Of a stretch of DNA of 64,000 nt, positions 7,527 through 16,675 are shown piece by piece. The translations under genes were made by a program, and so were the position numbers. Below the pieces are notes generated by a model. That model was not told the origin of the DNA, made no database searches, and saw nothing but the letters and a program-made list of their open reading frames with translations. Each line of letters opens with the position of its first letter. The first letter of the stretch is position 1. This DNA is from Corynebacterium sp. Marseille-P4321 (GTDB taxonomy: Bacteria; Actinomycetota; Actinomycetes; Mycobacteriales; Mycobacteriaceae). The DNA lies in the NCBI RefSeq assembly GCF_903645305.1, contig NZ_CAHJXO010000001.1:1106044-1170043 (forward strand), read 5' to 3'.

Positions 7527-8258
7527 TTAACACCCGCGGCATAGCCGGGCGAAGTTGCGCAACAGCGCGTTCGCCCGGTTGACGTCGTGGTTGGGCAGGT
7601 CGGCGACGATGCGCGCGTACTCCTCGGCGGGGAAATAGCCGTAGTCGTAGTAGAAGTCCATCCGCGTGCGCATCGCGTCTGCGTCCATCTCCGCGTGGAA
7701 CTGCGTCGCCCACACGTGGTCGCGGTAGCGAACCATCTGCACGGGGCAGGTTGGGCCGGATGCAAGGAGCACAAGCTTATCGACGCCATCCGGTAACTTC
7801 TCCGGGTTCTCCGTGTGGCCGGTCAGCGCGGTGAAAGTACCCGCCCCGCCCAAGAGGGGGTCATCGGCGCCCGCCGCAGTCACCTCAACCGTGGTGGGGC
7901 CGGAGTCTTCGGGGTGGCTGTGGCCGATCTCGCCGCCGAGGTAGTCCACCAGCCACGACAGGCCGAAGCAGACGAAAAAGACCGGCAGGCCAGACTCGAC
8001 TACCTCTTCGAGCACCTCGTCGATGTGGAGGTGCCACGCGGAGCGCCCGCTGTCGGTGATGTTCAGCGAGCTACCGCCGACGATGATGCCGCGCACCGCA
8101 TCGAGTGGGCCGAGCTCGGCGTGCTCGTCGTCAATGATGCGCAGCTCCATGTCCACCTCGTCCATACCGGTGGCGCGCAGGGCGTCGTGGTACTCGGCGC
8201 GGGCTACTTCGGGCCCGATCTCGCCGTTGCGGAGGGAGAGGAAGAGCATGTTCGACAT
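7527..8258 (-). CDS. Class I glutamine amidotransferase-domain protein (second paralogue)
   Basis: A 243-residue stand-alone amidotransferase with Cys97 in the FFVCFGLSW elbow and His188/Glu190 in ATQFHAE, nearly the same triad spacing as the paralogue at 2961-3689. The elbow sequence is more divergent (VCFG instead of ACYG) but the nucleophile is kept. The ATG at 8258 has a TAGACT box 7 bases upstream and no ribosome-binding site. It lies immediately downstream of acnR on the same strand, as in C. glutamicum from memory. Its ammonia acceptor or alternative substrate is unknown. Confidence 0.87.
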   Translation of the reverse strand: MSNMLFLSLRNGEIGPEVARAEYHDALRATGMDEVDMELRIIDDEHAELGPLDAVRGIIVGGSSLNITDSGRSAWHLHIDEVLEEVVESGLPVFFVCFGLSWLVDYLGGEIGHSHPEDSGPTTVEVTAAGADDPLLGGAGTFTALTGHTENPEKLPDGVDKLVLLASGPTCPVQMVRYRDHVWATQFHAEMDADAMRTRMDFYYDYGYFPAEEYARIVADLPNHDVNRANALLRNFARLCRGC

Positions 8259-8293
8259 GCCGGACAGTCTATACCGCTTGGTCTAGTTTGTGG

Positions 8294-8860
8294 CTATCCG
8301 GGGTGGCTGAGCGTGCGGACCGACTGTTCCACCAGGTCCAACATCCCTTCCAGCCGCTCCGACGCCTCACCGGCCGCGAGCTTGGTTATAAACCCCTCCA
8401 GCACCGTCTCAAGGTAAGTCTGCACCACCTCAACAGGCACATCCCGTCGCATCTGCGGGTTGGAGGCCAGACGCTGCCGCACAGCGTAGTCAAGGACCTC
8501 TTGGTGCTTCCGCCATCGCGCTTCGAAGACGGGGTCGGTTCGCAGGCGGCGGAGGATCTCGGCGCGGGTGGTGAACCAATCATTCGACTCTTGGTCGCGC
8601 AGCATGCCACGCATCACGTCGACAAGCCCGCGCTCGCTGACCACCTCTGCCTGGCGCTGCGCGTCGGCTTCTGCGATGGCGAGGAAGAGTGACTCCTTGT
8701 CGCCGAAATGGTGGAAGATCGCTCCTCGTGTCTTGCCCGTAGCTTCCTCGAGCCGGGCGACAGTGGCGCCCTCGAAGCCGTAATGCGCGAAGCACTTCCG
8801 GGCGGCGTCGATGATCTCGCTGCGGCGGCGGGCGAGTTCTTCGTCGCTGACAATCGGCAT
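8294..8860 (-). CDS. acnR: TetR-family repressor of aconitase, AcnR
   Basis: A 188-residue TetR-type regulator. The helix-turn-helix is at about residues 25-60 (ARKCFAHYGFEGATVARLEEATGKTRGAIFHHFGDKES). The rest is a helical ligand-binding domain. Its position directly downstream of acn on the same strand, plus the sequence, identify it as AcnR, which in C. glutamicum represses the aconitase gene. The acn-acnR gap of ~140 bases holds a cruciform-forming inverted repeat and a short tandem repeat, so acnR may be transcribed partly from its own promoter. Confidence 0.92.
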   Translation of the reverse strand: MPIVSDEELARRRSEIIDAARKCFAHYGFEGATVARLEEATGKTRGAIFHHFGDKESLFLAIAEADAQRQAEVVSERGLVDVMRGMLRDQESNDWFTTRAEILRRLRTDPVFEARWRKHQEVLDYAVRQRLASNPQMRRDVPVEVVQTYLETVLEGFITKLAAGEASERLEGMLDLVEQSVRTLSHPG

Positions 8861-8881
8861 GGCGGGTTGAAACCTCTCAGT

Positions 8882-8908
8882 GTTTTGCAGGTTTTGCAGG
8901 TTTTGCGG
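8882..8908. repeat. 9-bp tandem repeat (GTTTTGCAG x3) upstream of acnR
   Basis: Two perfect and one near-perfect (GTTTTGCGG) copies end about 20 bases before the acnR start codon on the minus strand. The position in the untranslated leader or promoter suggests an iterated protein-binding site or slippage. Its role is unknown. Confidence 0.8.
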
Positions 8909-8926
8909 GGGAGGGGGCAGGCAAAA

Positions 8927-8983
8927 CCCCCTAGCGGAAGCCCTCGCGCGGTTTATCTCCGCGCGACGGACGCAGCTAGGGGG
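8927..8983. terminator. Large nested inverted repeat between acn and acnR
   Basis: An outer stem CCCCCTAGC / GCTAGGGGG (8927-8935 and 8975-8983) encloses an inner stem CGCGCGG / CCGCGCG with a 7-base loop. It lies just past the acn stop codon. There is no T-run, so it may attenuate read-through into acnR or protect the mRNA 3' end rather than act as a simple terminator. Confidence 0.5.
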
Positions 8984-9001
8984 TGAGGCGGGGAAGAGGT
9001 G

Positions 9002-11791
9002 TTAGCTCTTCACCATCTGGCGCAGCACGTACTGCAGAATGCCGCCGTGGCGGAAGTACTCAGCCTCACCAGGTGTGTCGACGCGGACCACTGCGTCGAA
9101 CTCGACAGCGTCGGCGCCGTCCTTCTCGGCCTTCACCTTGACCGTGGATGGGGTCTCACCGTCGTTGAACTCGGTGATGCCGGTGATGCTGAAGGTCTCG
9201 GTACCGTCCAGTCCGAGCGAGCCGTGCGACTCACCCTCCGGGAACTGCAACGGGAGCACGCCCATACCGATGAGGTTGGAGCGGTGGATACGCTCGAAGG
9301 ACTCAGCAATCACGGCCTTCACGCCGAGCAGGTTGGTGCCCTTCGCAGCCCAGTCGCGGGAGGAACCGGTGCCGTACTCCTTGCCGGCAAGCACGACGAG
9401 CGGAATGTTCTGCTCGGCGTAGTTCATCGCGGCGTTGTAGATGAAGTCCTGCGGTGCGTCCTCCTTGGTGAAGTCGCGGGTGTAGCCACCCTGCTCATCC
9501 ACCAGCTCGTTCCGCAGACGGATGTTCGCGAAGGTACCGCGAACCATGACCTCGTGGTTACCGCGGCGGGAGCCGAAGGAGTTGTAGTCCTTGCGCTCGA
9601 CGCCGTTGGCATCCAGGTAGTCCGCGGCCGGGGTGCCCGGCTTGATGGAGGAAGCCGGCGAGATGTGGTCGGTGGTTACCGAATCGCCGAGCTTCGCCAG
9701 CACGCGGGCGCCCTCGATGTCGGAGATTGCCTCCGGCTCCTCCGGCATGCCGTCGAAGTACGGAGCCTTGCGGATGTAGGTGGAGTCCTCGTTCCAGTCG
9801 AAGGTCTTGCCCTGCGGGATGTCCAGGCCCTGCCACTGCTCGTCGCCCTTGAACACGTCGGCGTAGTCCGCCTCGTACATCTCGCGGGAGATGGTGCCAG
9901 CGATGGTCTCCTCGATCTCCTCGGTAGACGGCCACACGTCCTTCAGGAAGACGTCGTTGCCGTCAGCGTCCTGGCCCAGCGGCTGGGTTTCGAAGTCGAA
10001 GTCCATGGTGCCCGCAATCGCGTAGGCGATAACCAGCAGCGGGGACGCGAGGTAGTTCATCTTCACGTCCGGGGAGATGCGACCCTCGAAGTTGCGGTTA
10101 CCGGACAGCACAGCAGTCGCGGTGAGGTCGTACTCGTTGATCGCCTCGGAGATCTCGTTCGGCAGCGGGCCGGAGTTACCGATGCAGGACGCGCAGCCGA
10201 AGCCGGAGAGGTAGAAGCCCACGGCTTCGAGGTCCTTCCACAGGTCGGCACGCTCGTAATAGCCGTCAACCACCTGGGAGCCCGGCGCCATGATGGTCTT
10301 CACCCACGGCTTCGCCTTCAGGCCCTTCTCCGCGGCCTTGCGGGCGAGCAGCGCCGCGCCGACCATCACGGACGGGTTGGAGGTGTTGGTGCAGGAGGTC
10401 ACCGCGGCGATGGCAACCATGCCGTGGTCGATGGTGTACTCGCCGCCCTGCGGGGACTCAACGATCACCGGCTTGGATGCACGGCCTTCCGCACCCTCAG
10501 CGGCAGACTCGCCGTTGCCCGGCCAAGACTCGTTGTAGGAAACCGCGTCGACCTTCGGCGCGCGCACCGGCTCTTCGGTGCCCTCGCCGGCGGTGTTGTA
10601 GTCCGGCAGCTGGTTGCGGAACGTATCCTTGGACTCGGAAAGCAGGATGCGGTCCTGCGGGCGCTTCGGGCCAGCGATGGACGGCTTGACCGTGGACAGG
10701 TCCAGCTCGAGGTACTCGGAGTACTCAGCCTCTTCCGCGTCCTGCTCGAGCCACATGCCCTGCGCCTTGGCGTAGGCTTCGACGCGGTCGATGTGCTCCT
10801 GGGAGCGGCCGGTGAGGTGGAGGTAGTTGATGGTCTCCTCATCGATCGGGAAGATCGCACAAGTGGAGCCGAACTCCGGGCTCATGTTGCCGATGGTGGC
10901 ACGGTTCGCCAGCGGGATTTCCTTCACGCCGTTGCCGTAGAACTCGACGAACTTCTGCACCACGCCGTGCTCGCGCAGCATCTCGGTGATGGTGAGCACC
11001 ACGTCGGTCGCGGTCACGCCAGCCGGGATCTCGCCGGTGAGCTTGAAGCCGACAACGCGCGGGATGAGCATGGAGACCGGCTGGCCCAGCATGGCCGCCT
11101 CAGCCTCGATGCCACCGACACCCCAGCCCAGGATGCCCAGGCCGTTTTCCATGGTGGTGTGGGAGTCGGTGCCGATGCAGGTGTCCGGGTAAGCGAGACC
11201 GTCGTTGTCGAAGACGACGCGGGAGAGGTACTCGATGTTCACCTGGTGCACGATGCCGGTGCCCGGGGGCACAACGCGGAAGTTGGAGAAGTTCTCCGCG
11301 CCCCAGCGCAGGAACTGGTAGCGCTCCTCGTTGCGTTCGTACTCAATCTCGACGTTCTTGTCCAGAGCGTTGTCGGAACCGAACGCCTCGATGATCACGG
11401 AGTGGTCGATGACCATCTCGGCCGGCGCCAGCGGGTTGACCTGGTCCGGGTTGCCGCCGAGCGTGGAGACAGCCTCACGCATGGTGGCAAGGTCGACGAC
11501 ACAGGGCACACCGGTGAAGTCCTGCATGAGCACGCGTGCCGGGGTGAACTGGATTTCCACGGACGGTTCCGCGGACGGGTCCCAGTTGGCGATGGCCTTG
11601 ATGTGGTCTTCGGTGACGTTCTTGCCGTCCTCGGTGCGCAGGAGGTTCTCGCCCAGCACCTTCAGGGAGTAGGGGAGTTTCTCCATGCCCTCAACAGCGT
11701 CGAGCGCGAAGTAGTCGTAGGACTTGTCGCCGACCTCGAGCGTTTTCTTGGCACCGAACGAGTTCTTGCTTTCTGCCACGGTGAGCTCCAA
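9002..11791 (-). CDS. acn: Aconitate hydratase (TCA cycle)
   Basis: A 929-residue aconitase of the AcnA/IRP type that interconverts citrate and isocitrate. The three [4Fe-4S] ligands are visible: Cys467 ([10 protein letters not shown]) and Cys533/Cys536 ([11 protein letters not shown]). The swivel domain carries [15 protein letters not shown]. The corynebacterial start is usually taken at the MELTV residues (here TTG 11791). A GTG four codons later (11779) has a better Shine-Dalgarno sequence (GGAG), so the true start could be there. It is the first gene of the acn-acnR unit, and a candidate AcnR operator lies about 100 bases upstream. Confidence 0.97.
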   Translation of the reverse strand: MELTVAESKNSFGAKKTLEVGDKSYDYFALDAVEGMEKLPYSLKVLGENLLRTEDGKNVTEDHIKAIANWDPSAEPSVEIQFTPARVLMQDFTGVPCVVDLATMREAVSTLGGNPDQVNPLAPAEMVIDHSVIIEAFGSDNALDKNVEIEYERNEERYQFLRWGAENFSNFRVVPPGTGIVHQVNIEYLSRVVFDNDGLAYPDTCIGTDSHTTMENGLGILGWGVGGIEAEAAMLGQPVSMLIPRVVGFKLTGEIPAGVTATDVVLTITEMLREHGVVQKFVEFYGNGVKEIPLANRATIGNMSPEFGSTCAIFPIDEETINYLHLTGRSQEHIDRVEAYAKAQGMWLEQDAEEAEYSEYLELDLSTVKPSIAGPKRPQDRILLSESKDTFRNQLPDYNTAGEGTEEPVRAPKVDAVSYNESWPGNGESAAEGAEGRASKPVIVESPQGGEYTIDHGMVAIAAVTSCTNTSNPSVMVGAALLARKAAEKGLKAKPWVKTIMAPGSQVVDGYYERADLWKDLEAVGFYLSGFGCASCIGNSGPLPNEISEAINEYDLTATAVLSGNRNFEGRISPDVKMNYLASPLLVIAYAIAGTMDFDFETQPLGQDADGNDVFLKDVWPSTEEIEETIAGTISREMYEADYADVFKGDEQWQGLDIPQGKTFDWNEDSTYIRKAPYFDGMPEEPEAISDIEGARVLAKLGDSVTTDHISPASSIKPGTPAADYLDANGVERKDYNSFGSRRGNHEVMVRGTFANIRLRNELVDEQGGYTRDFTKEDAPQDFIYNAAMNYAEQNIPLVVLAGKEYGTGSSRDWAAKGTNLLGVKAVIAESFERIHRSNLIGMGVLPLQFPEGESHGSLGLDGTETFSITGITEFNDGETPSTVKVKAEKDGADAVEFDAVVRVDTPGEAEYFRHGGILQYVLRQMVKS

Positions 11792-11882
11792 TTCTCGTCG
11801 TATACAAAATCAGGGATTGTCGATCCTATGGTGGTCAAACCTCAATGATATGCGACCGGCCATAGTTCCGCGTCCATAGTAA

Positions 11883-11898
11883 CAGTACGCCCGTTATG
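11883..11898. promoter_or_regulatory. Putative AcnR operator upstream of acn
   Basis: CAGTACGCCCGTTATG resembles the AcnR site reported for C. glutamicum (CAGNAC-N4-GTACTG as I recall it). The left half matches fully and the right half at 4 of 6 positions. It sits in the acn / Rv1476-like intergenic region about 100 bases before the acn start. Confidence 0.4.
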
Positions 11899-11965
11899 TT
11901 TTCTACCCGCCACGCCGCGCATTGCTTATCGACGCTTCCGTATCGCCACCATTACACTTTCCGGC

Positions 11966-12478
11966 GTGACCGAGCCTGTAGTTGAACCCCAGGATCCAGC
12001 TGCCCCCGCGGATGTTGATATTGACGCCATCGCAGGCCAGCTTGCGAGCGCGCCCGTGGCGTTCGGCTCGCAGAATCCGATCAACGAGCAGCTTGGCCAC
12101 GACATCGCCGACGCGATTGGACGAGTGGACAGTGCCAATGCGGGGAATCTCGGCTCCGTGGGGGTGGTTGTGCTCGAGCACACCCCGCCGCACGTTCCGG
12201 ATGTTCGCGATATAGCGCAGGACGTGGCCAACGCCTCCGGACTCGACACCGTAGTGGTTCGCACTCCGCACGTTGCGGTGGGAGTGAGCGACACCCTTTC
12301 CCGTGCAGAAGTGGAGCAGGGGCAGCGGGCGATGGTCGCTGAGCCGGATTACGCCCGCGGACTGGAGGCTTTCGCGGAAGCGTCGAATGCGTTCAGCGTT
12401 CCGTGGGTCCCGGTAATGATCGTGATTGTGGCTGCATTGATCCTCGCGGCAGCATTCACTTTTCGATCAACCCGCTAG
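11966..12478 (+). CDS. Rv1476-like membrane protein (DUF6676 type)
   Basis: A 170-residue protein with a soluble N-terminal domain and a single C-terminal membrane segment (about residues 146-165, VPVMIVIVAALILAAAF) followed by a short basic tail. It corresponds to the Rv1476 family, which precedes ripA in mycobacteria, and here too it precedes the NlpC/P60 hydrolase. The domain resembles that of TPM-like proteins in size and orientation, but the function is not known. GTG 11966 has a TACACT box 7 bases upstream, so the mRNA is probably leaderless. It is divergent from acn. Confidence 0.8.
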   Translation: MTEPVVEPQDPAAPADVDIDAIAGQLASAPVAFGSQNPINEQLGHDIADAIGRVDSANAGNLGSVGVVVLEHTPPHVPDVRDIAQDVANASGLDTVVVRTPHVAVGVSDTLSRAEVEQGQRAMVAEPDYARGLEAFAEASNAFSVPWVPVMIVIVAALILAAAFTFRSTR

Positions 12479-12654
12479 GTGAACGTAAAGCCCCTCTCCT
12501 TGACCCCACAATGCGCGGCAATACCTTAGCCGTGGCCGAACCGTGACCCCAGCTCGGTACTGTGATCATCATCACAAGCGAAATGTCATCACTGTGTTTT
12601 CGCAGACGAGGCGCGTGTGAGTCATGTGGATTTCCTTGACTCGCGTTATTGTTT

Positions 12655-12671
12655 GTAACAAAAGGGATACA
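12655..12671 (+). promoter_or_regulatory. Candidate MtrA direct repeat upstream of the NlpC/P60 gene
   Basis: GTAACA-N5-GATACA, a near-direct repeat spaced like a response-regulator site. In corynebacteria MtrAB controls cell-wall hydrolase genes, and as I recall its sites include GTAACA-like hexamers. A CAAGTC-AAAA-GACTTG inverted repeat overlaps the right end (12670-12685). The assignment is tentative. Confidence 0.3.
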
Positions 12672-12764
12672 AGTCAAAAGACTTGACGTATGGTCTCCGT
12701 GTCGGCTCGTGAGTCGAGGAACGTCACAACCGCTTCGGTTGCAACACACGTCGCGCTAGTCACG

Positions 12765-12965
12765 CGATAAGAGAAATGGTTCGGGCATGTGGGGAAGCAC
12801 GCCGAGTACCGTTTCGACACCCACCGGGGTGTCAACGTGTTGCCCCAAAGGGGTTGCAGCGCACCGCGCCCACGTTGCCGCGTCAGTAGTCAACGTCTAA
12901 CTACCGTGCGCGCGCACCGGTAGCGGCTCTAGTCAAGCCGCCAACCGGTACGTCGGCGCGTGCCT
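12765..12965 (+). ncRNA. Structured leader, candidate ydaO-yuaA (c-di-AMP) riboswitch
   Basis: The 556-base gap before the NlpC/P60 gene has no credible coding region and contains many paired segments. One is GACACC-CACC-GGGGTGTC near 12814. Others are CCCCAAAGGGG and GTGCGCGCGCAC. Elements resembling ydaO-yuaA consensus pieces are GGGGTGTCAA in the middle and GTCAAGCCGCCAACCGGTA at 12932-12950 near the 3' end. This class controls NlpC/P60 and Rpf wall-hydrolase genes in actinobacteria. The boundaries are estimates and the call needs a covariance-model search. Confidence 0.45.
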
Positions 12966-13034
12966 TAGGGCTTTCTTGATCGCCCCGAAAGGCTTGCTCC
13001 GGCATGCGTGTTGCGCGGTGTGAGGAGCACCTTC

Positions 13035-14786
13035 GTGGCGATTCCACAAAGGGGCACCCGGTTTCGCCGTGCGCGTCGCGCATCCGGCTTAGTCGCGTGC
13101 GCCACCACCTTGTCCCTTGCGGCGAGCATGCTCAGCCCGTCCGCGTCCGGCCAGAGTTCGACCTCTGCAGTTGGCGAGCTCGTCACTGCAGTCTCGCGCG
13201 CCCAAGCGAACGTGGACGAGCTCAACCTCGGCCTCGGTGAGCTCCAGGAGTCGGTCAACCGCGCCCTGGTCGATCTGCACGATTCTCAAGCCCGCGCGGA
13301 GCAGGCGCGCCTGGGTGTGGAAGAGGCGAAGTCTAGGGTTGCGGCTGCGCAGGAACGCGTCGATAAGCTGCGAGCTGAACTCGACGAACTCACCCGCTCT
13401 CAGTATCGCGGCGTCTCCACGGCGTCTAACTTTGGCGCGTTAGGTGGTGCCGGTTCGCAGCGCGATCTGCTGGAGAAATCCGCTTTCCTGCGTCAGCGCA
13501 CCGAGGAGCAACAGAGCAAACTCGCGGAAGCGGAGAAGGCCCGCGCAGAAGCTGCCAACGAGGCAGCCGTGCTCAGTGAAGCGAGCGAGCTTGCCGACGC
13601 GGCGGCCGAGGAGGCTGCACAGGCCGAAGCGCAGGCGCGTGAGCTTCTCGACGCAAACCGCGCCTCGCTCGCGGCCAGCACAGCTAAGCGCGACGAGGCA
13701 CAGCGTGCCCTCGAGGCGGCGCAGGATGCACTCGCCGAGGAACGCCCGGAAACCGTCGCTGCACCAGACGCGCAGCAGCGGGGGGAGCCGGCGGGCGAGC
13801 AGGCCGCGACTGCGATGGCTCCGGGCGCCGAGATTGGCGGCGTAGAACACACGCAAGAGGCGATCAATGACGCTCCGGGCGCGCCAGAGGCGGAAGGCGT
13901 AAAGGTAAACGCTGAACCCGAGTCCGGGATTGTCGCCGCTCCATACGCTGGCTCGGCAGGTCAGATCGAGGTGCCACCTGAGGTTATCGAGGCGGTGATC
14001 CGCGAGGTAGTGGAAATAGCCCCCGAGCTTCCCGTGCCTAGCGCAGGGGAAGTGGCCGATGCGGTACGCACCGCGCTGCAATCGACGTCCAGCATCAACC
14101 CGGCTGCGCTGTCCTCTCAGATCACCCTGCCGGATATCAATGCGGAGACGATCGCTGCCGCGGCTGCAGTCATCGCCGGTGTGGCCATTGTGGGCAACGC
14201 CGCGGCGAACCACGGATCGTTTGAGAACCCCTTCGCGGGCTCGTCCAGCCAGACAGGTGAGCTGGTCACTGCGTTCGCTGGTGGTCTCCAGAACGCGCTG
14301 GGTAACGCCGGTGGGCTCGCGGAGGTGCTGCCCGATGTTGCGACCTCCGAATCCCTCACCCGCCAGGCGCAGGCCGTGATCGCGCCGTCGAACACCTCCC
14401 AGATCGAGACGGTGATTGCCCGCGCGGAATCCGCAATCGGTACCCCGTACGTCTGGGGTGGCGGCGACGCAAACGGCCCCACAACCGGTGTCAACGGCGG
14501 CAATGTGGCCGGATTCGATTGCTCCGGTCTCGTGCTGTACGCCTTCGCGGCCGCAGGCATCTCCCTTCCTCACTACACCGGGTACCAGTACCAACACGGC
14601 ACCCAGGTGCCCACGAGCGAGGCGAAGCGCGGCGACCTTCTCTTCTGGGGCCCGGGCGGAAACCAGCACGTGGCGATCTACCTGGGTGACGGCATGATGA
14701 TTGAGGCGCCGCAGGCAGGGCAGAACGTGTCCATTACCCCGGTTCGCTGGTCGGGCATGACTCCGAACGCGGTCCGGCTGCTCTAG
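13035..14786 (+). CDS. Secreted NlpC/P60 peptidoglycan endopeptidase (RipA-like)
   Basis: A 583-residue exported wall hydrolase. The start is GTG 13035, chosen for the AGGAG 7 bases upstream; an earlier in-frame GTG at 13008 lacks one. A basic signal peptide (RRARRASGLVACATTLSLAASM) ends near residue 40. Residues ~40-220 form a long helical coiled-coil region rich in Ala, Glu and Arg, which typically holds the enzyme inactive. The C-terminal NlpC/P60 domain has Cys496 (FDCSGLVLYAF) and His545 (HVAIYLGDG). Family members cleave D-Glu-mesoDAP stem peptides during cell separation. A long structured leader suggests RNA-level control. Confidence 0.93.
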   Translation: MAIPQRGTRFRRARRASGLVACATTLSLAASMLSPSASGQSSTSAVGELVTAVSRAQANVDELNLGLGELQESVNRALVDLHDSQARAEQARLGVEEAKSRVAAAQERVDKLRAELDELTRSQYRGVSTASNFGALGGAGSQRDLLEKSAFLRQRTEEQQSKLAEAEKARAEAANEAAVLSEASELADAAAEEAAQAEAQARELLDANRASLAASTAKRDEAQRALEAAQDALAEERPETVAAPDAQQRGEPAGEQAATAMAPGAEIGGVEHTQEAINDAPGAPEAEGVKVNAEPESGIVAAPYAGSAGQIEVPPEVIEAVIREVVEIAPELPVPSAGEVADAVRTALQSTSSINPAALSSQITLPDINAETIAAAAAVIAGVAIVGNAAANHGSFENPFAGSSSQTGELVTAFAGGLQNALGNAGGLAEVLPDVATSESLTRQAQAVIAPSNTSQIETVIARAESAIGTPYVWGGGDANGPTTGVNGGNVAGFDCSGLVLYAFAAAGISLPHYTGYQYQHGTQVPTSEAKRGDLLFWGPGGNQHVAIYLGDGMMIEAPQAGQNVSITPVRWSGMTPNAVRLL

Positions 14787-14805
14787 TTGGCTACCATCTG
14801 GGGTT

Positions 14806-15858
14806 ATGGCACTACTCCAGTACGACGCACTCCTCGTCCTTTCCTTCGGTGGCCCCGAAGGAAAGGACGAGGTTATTCCTTTTCTTGAGAACGTCACCCG
14901 TGGCCGAGGCATCCCCCGCGAGCGTCTCGCCGAGGTGGGCGAGCACTACTTCCACTTCGACGGCGTGAGCCCGATCAACGAGCAGAACCGTCAGCTCATC
15001 GCCAACATCGAAGCCGAGCTGCAGAAGCGGGGCTACGACTTGCCCGTGTACTTCGGCAACCGCAACTGGCATCCGTTCGCCGAAGACACCGCCCGCCAGC
15101 TGAAGGCCGACGGGCGCACGAGAGTCCTTGTTTTCGCCACCAGCGCCTGGGGTGGTTACTCGGCATGCCGCCAGTACGACGAAGACATCCAGCGCATGCG
15201 CGAACTCACCCCGGAAATCGAGTACACGAAGCTGTGGCAGTTCTACGGCGACCAGAAGTTCGTCCAGCTCATGGCTCGGGGCCTGCGCGATGCAGTGAAC
15301 GCGGTTTCGAACAAGCGCACGGCGGTGCTGTTTACCGCGCACAGCGTGCCGAACGCCGCCGACGATGCCTCCGGCGGCGCGGCAGACCCGAACCTTTACT
15401 CACGGCAGGTCAAGGAGGCATCCCGTCTGGTAGCCAAGCGCGCCGATGTCACCGATTACGAGGTGGTCTGGCAGTCGCGTTCCGGTAACCCAGCCACACC
15501 GTGGCTCGAGCCTGACGTGGTGGACCGGGTGCGCGAGCTGCACGAAGAGGACCGCATTGAGCACGTCATCTGCGTGCCGATTGGCTTCATCACCGACCAC
15601 ATGGAGGTGGTCTGGGATTTGGACACCGAGCTTCAGCAGGCTTGCGACGAGATGGGCGTCACCCTGGACCGGGTGCCCACAGTGGGGCTCAACCCGGAGT
15701 TCGCCTCCATGGTCGTTGAGCTCGCAGAGCGCGTCGCCGTAAAGGTTAAGCCGGAAACCTTGTCCTTGGAGCCCGTGCAGGGCTGCACGGTAAACGGCGA
15801 GCCGTGCAAACCAGATTGCTGCGCGCCGGTAAAGCGCCCCACCCCGGCGGCGAATTAA
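14806..15858 (+). CDS. hemH: Ferrochelatase (coproporphyrin ferrochelatase type)
   Basis: A 350-residue ferrochelatase inserting iron into the porphyrin macrocycle. Actinobacterial enzymes of this class act on coproporphyrin III (also called CpfC). The N-terminus is LLVLSFGGPEG, and the active-site His is probably that of VLFTAHSVPNA. The C-terminus has a CTVNGEPCKPDCC cluster that, with an internal Cys, can bind the [2Fe-2S] cluster seen in actinobacterial ferrochelatases. It follows the NlpC gene by 19 bases. A TACCAT box 8 bases before ATG 14806 could give it a separate leaderless start. Confidence 0.95.
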   Translation: MALLQYDALLVLSFGGPEGKDEVIPFLENVTRGRGIPRERLAEVGEHYFHFDGVSPINEQNRQLIANIEAELQKRGYDLPVYFGNRNWHPFAEDTARQLKADGRTRVLVFATSAWGGYSACRQYDEDIQRMRELTPEIEYTKLWQFYGDQKFVQLMARGLRDAVNAVSNKRTAVLFTAHSVPNAADDASGGAADPNLYSRQVKEASRLVAKRADVTDYEVVWQSRSGNPATPWLEPDVVDRVRELHEEDRIEHVICVPIGFITDHMEVVWDLDTELQQACDEMGVTLDRVPTVGLNPEFASMVVELAERVAVKVKPETLSLEPVQGCTVNGEPCKPDCCAPVKRPTPAAN

Positions 15859-15876
15859 CTGAGGCCGGTTGGAGAG

Positions 15877-16635
15877 CTAAGACCGCATCCACTCGCGGCG
15901 GTAATCCACCACCGCGTCTGACACCCCAGCCATCCGTGCCGAGCGCACTTTGCTCCACAACGCGAAGAGGTGGGGATCGAAGCTGTGGTCGTCCAGCCGG
16001 TCGCTTACCGTCTCCACGATTGCCGCGACCCGGTCAGCTCGGGCGAAGAGCTTCGCCGCCCTCGGAGTCACTCCGGCAGGTAACCCCGGGGTGTCGTAGA
16101 AATCTGAAAGTGTCCCCACGGTCAGGCGCGGGTTCGGTAGGTCGTGGCGCACGCCACCGGCGGCTTCGATAAGTGTGGCCGCCTCGTCGGTCGCTCGGGC
16201 CAGCATCTGGTCAGCCTCCCCGGGGGTGAGCCATTCCGGCTCGGGCACACGCTCCGGATCCTCGAACCAGCGCCAAGCAACGCCCGTTTCGGAGTATTCC
16301 GGTACGAGAATGTGGCTCACGCCCTCGTGGCCGCGCACCACCAAAGCGCCTGCGCGGGTCAGCGCCTCTATCGCCGGTGAGTCCGCGCGCAGTCGGGGTG
16401 CCTGGCCGGGCCCCCACAGCACGAGACGAACCACGGGATCTTCTGATTCGAGGTCGGCGACCCGGCGGATGCCGCCAAGCAACTGCGCCATCGGGGCCGT
16501 GCCGTACGTGTGCGTGCCGCCGAGATCGGTGAGCGCATCTAGCGTGTCGTCGGTGGATTCCACACCGTAGAGCCAGGCGGCGAACCACACGGCGGTGTTT
16601 TGCAGCGGTGAATAGACTTCCGGGCGGGTGTGCAT
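15877..16635 (-). CDS. Conserved corynebacterial protein of unknown function
   Basis: A 252-residue soluble protein without signal peptide or membrane segment. Notable stretches are YSPLQNTAVWFAAWLYG near the start and YDTPGLPAGVTPRAAKLFARADRVAAIVE further on. The start at ATG 16635 is supported by a TACACT box (16643-16648) 7 bases upstream; the longer upstream frame lacks support. It is divergent from the DUF3097 gene, with 40 bases between starts. I do not recognise a family beyond conservation in the genus near hemH. Confidence 0.8.
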   Translation of the reverse strand: MHTRPEVYSPLQNTAVWFAAWLYGVESTDDTLDALTDLGGTHTYGTAPMAQLLGGIRRVADLESEDPVVRLVLWGPGQAPRLRADSPAIEALTRAGALVVRGHEGVSHILVPEYSETGVAWRWFEDPERVPEPEWLTPGEADQMLARATDEAATLIEAAGGVRHDLPNPRLTVGTLSDFYDTPGLPAGVTPRAAKLFARADRVAAIVETVSDRLDDHSFDPHLFALWSKVRSARMAGVSDAVVDYRREWMRS

Positions 16636-16675
16636 CCCGGCAAGTGTAGGCGGGCGGTTTAGAATACGTCGCACT

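Noticed and set aside
8999..11848. A 949-codon open frame on the plus strand across acn
   Set aside because: It lies wholly opposite acn, is rich in Val, Leu, Gly, His and Arg as expected from antisense high-GC coding DNA, and has no recognisable domain or ribosome-binding site.
12901..13258. Short minus-strand frames in and near the NlpC leader
   Set aside because: They lack start signals and conservation and overlap the structured leader and signal peptide of the hydrolase gene.
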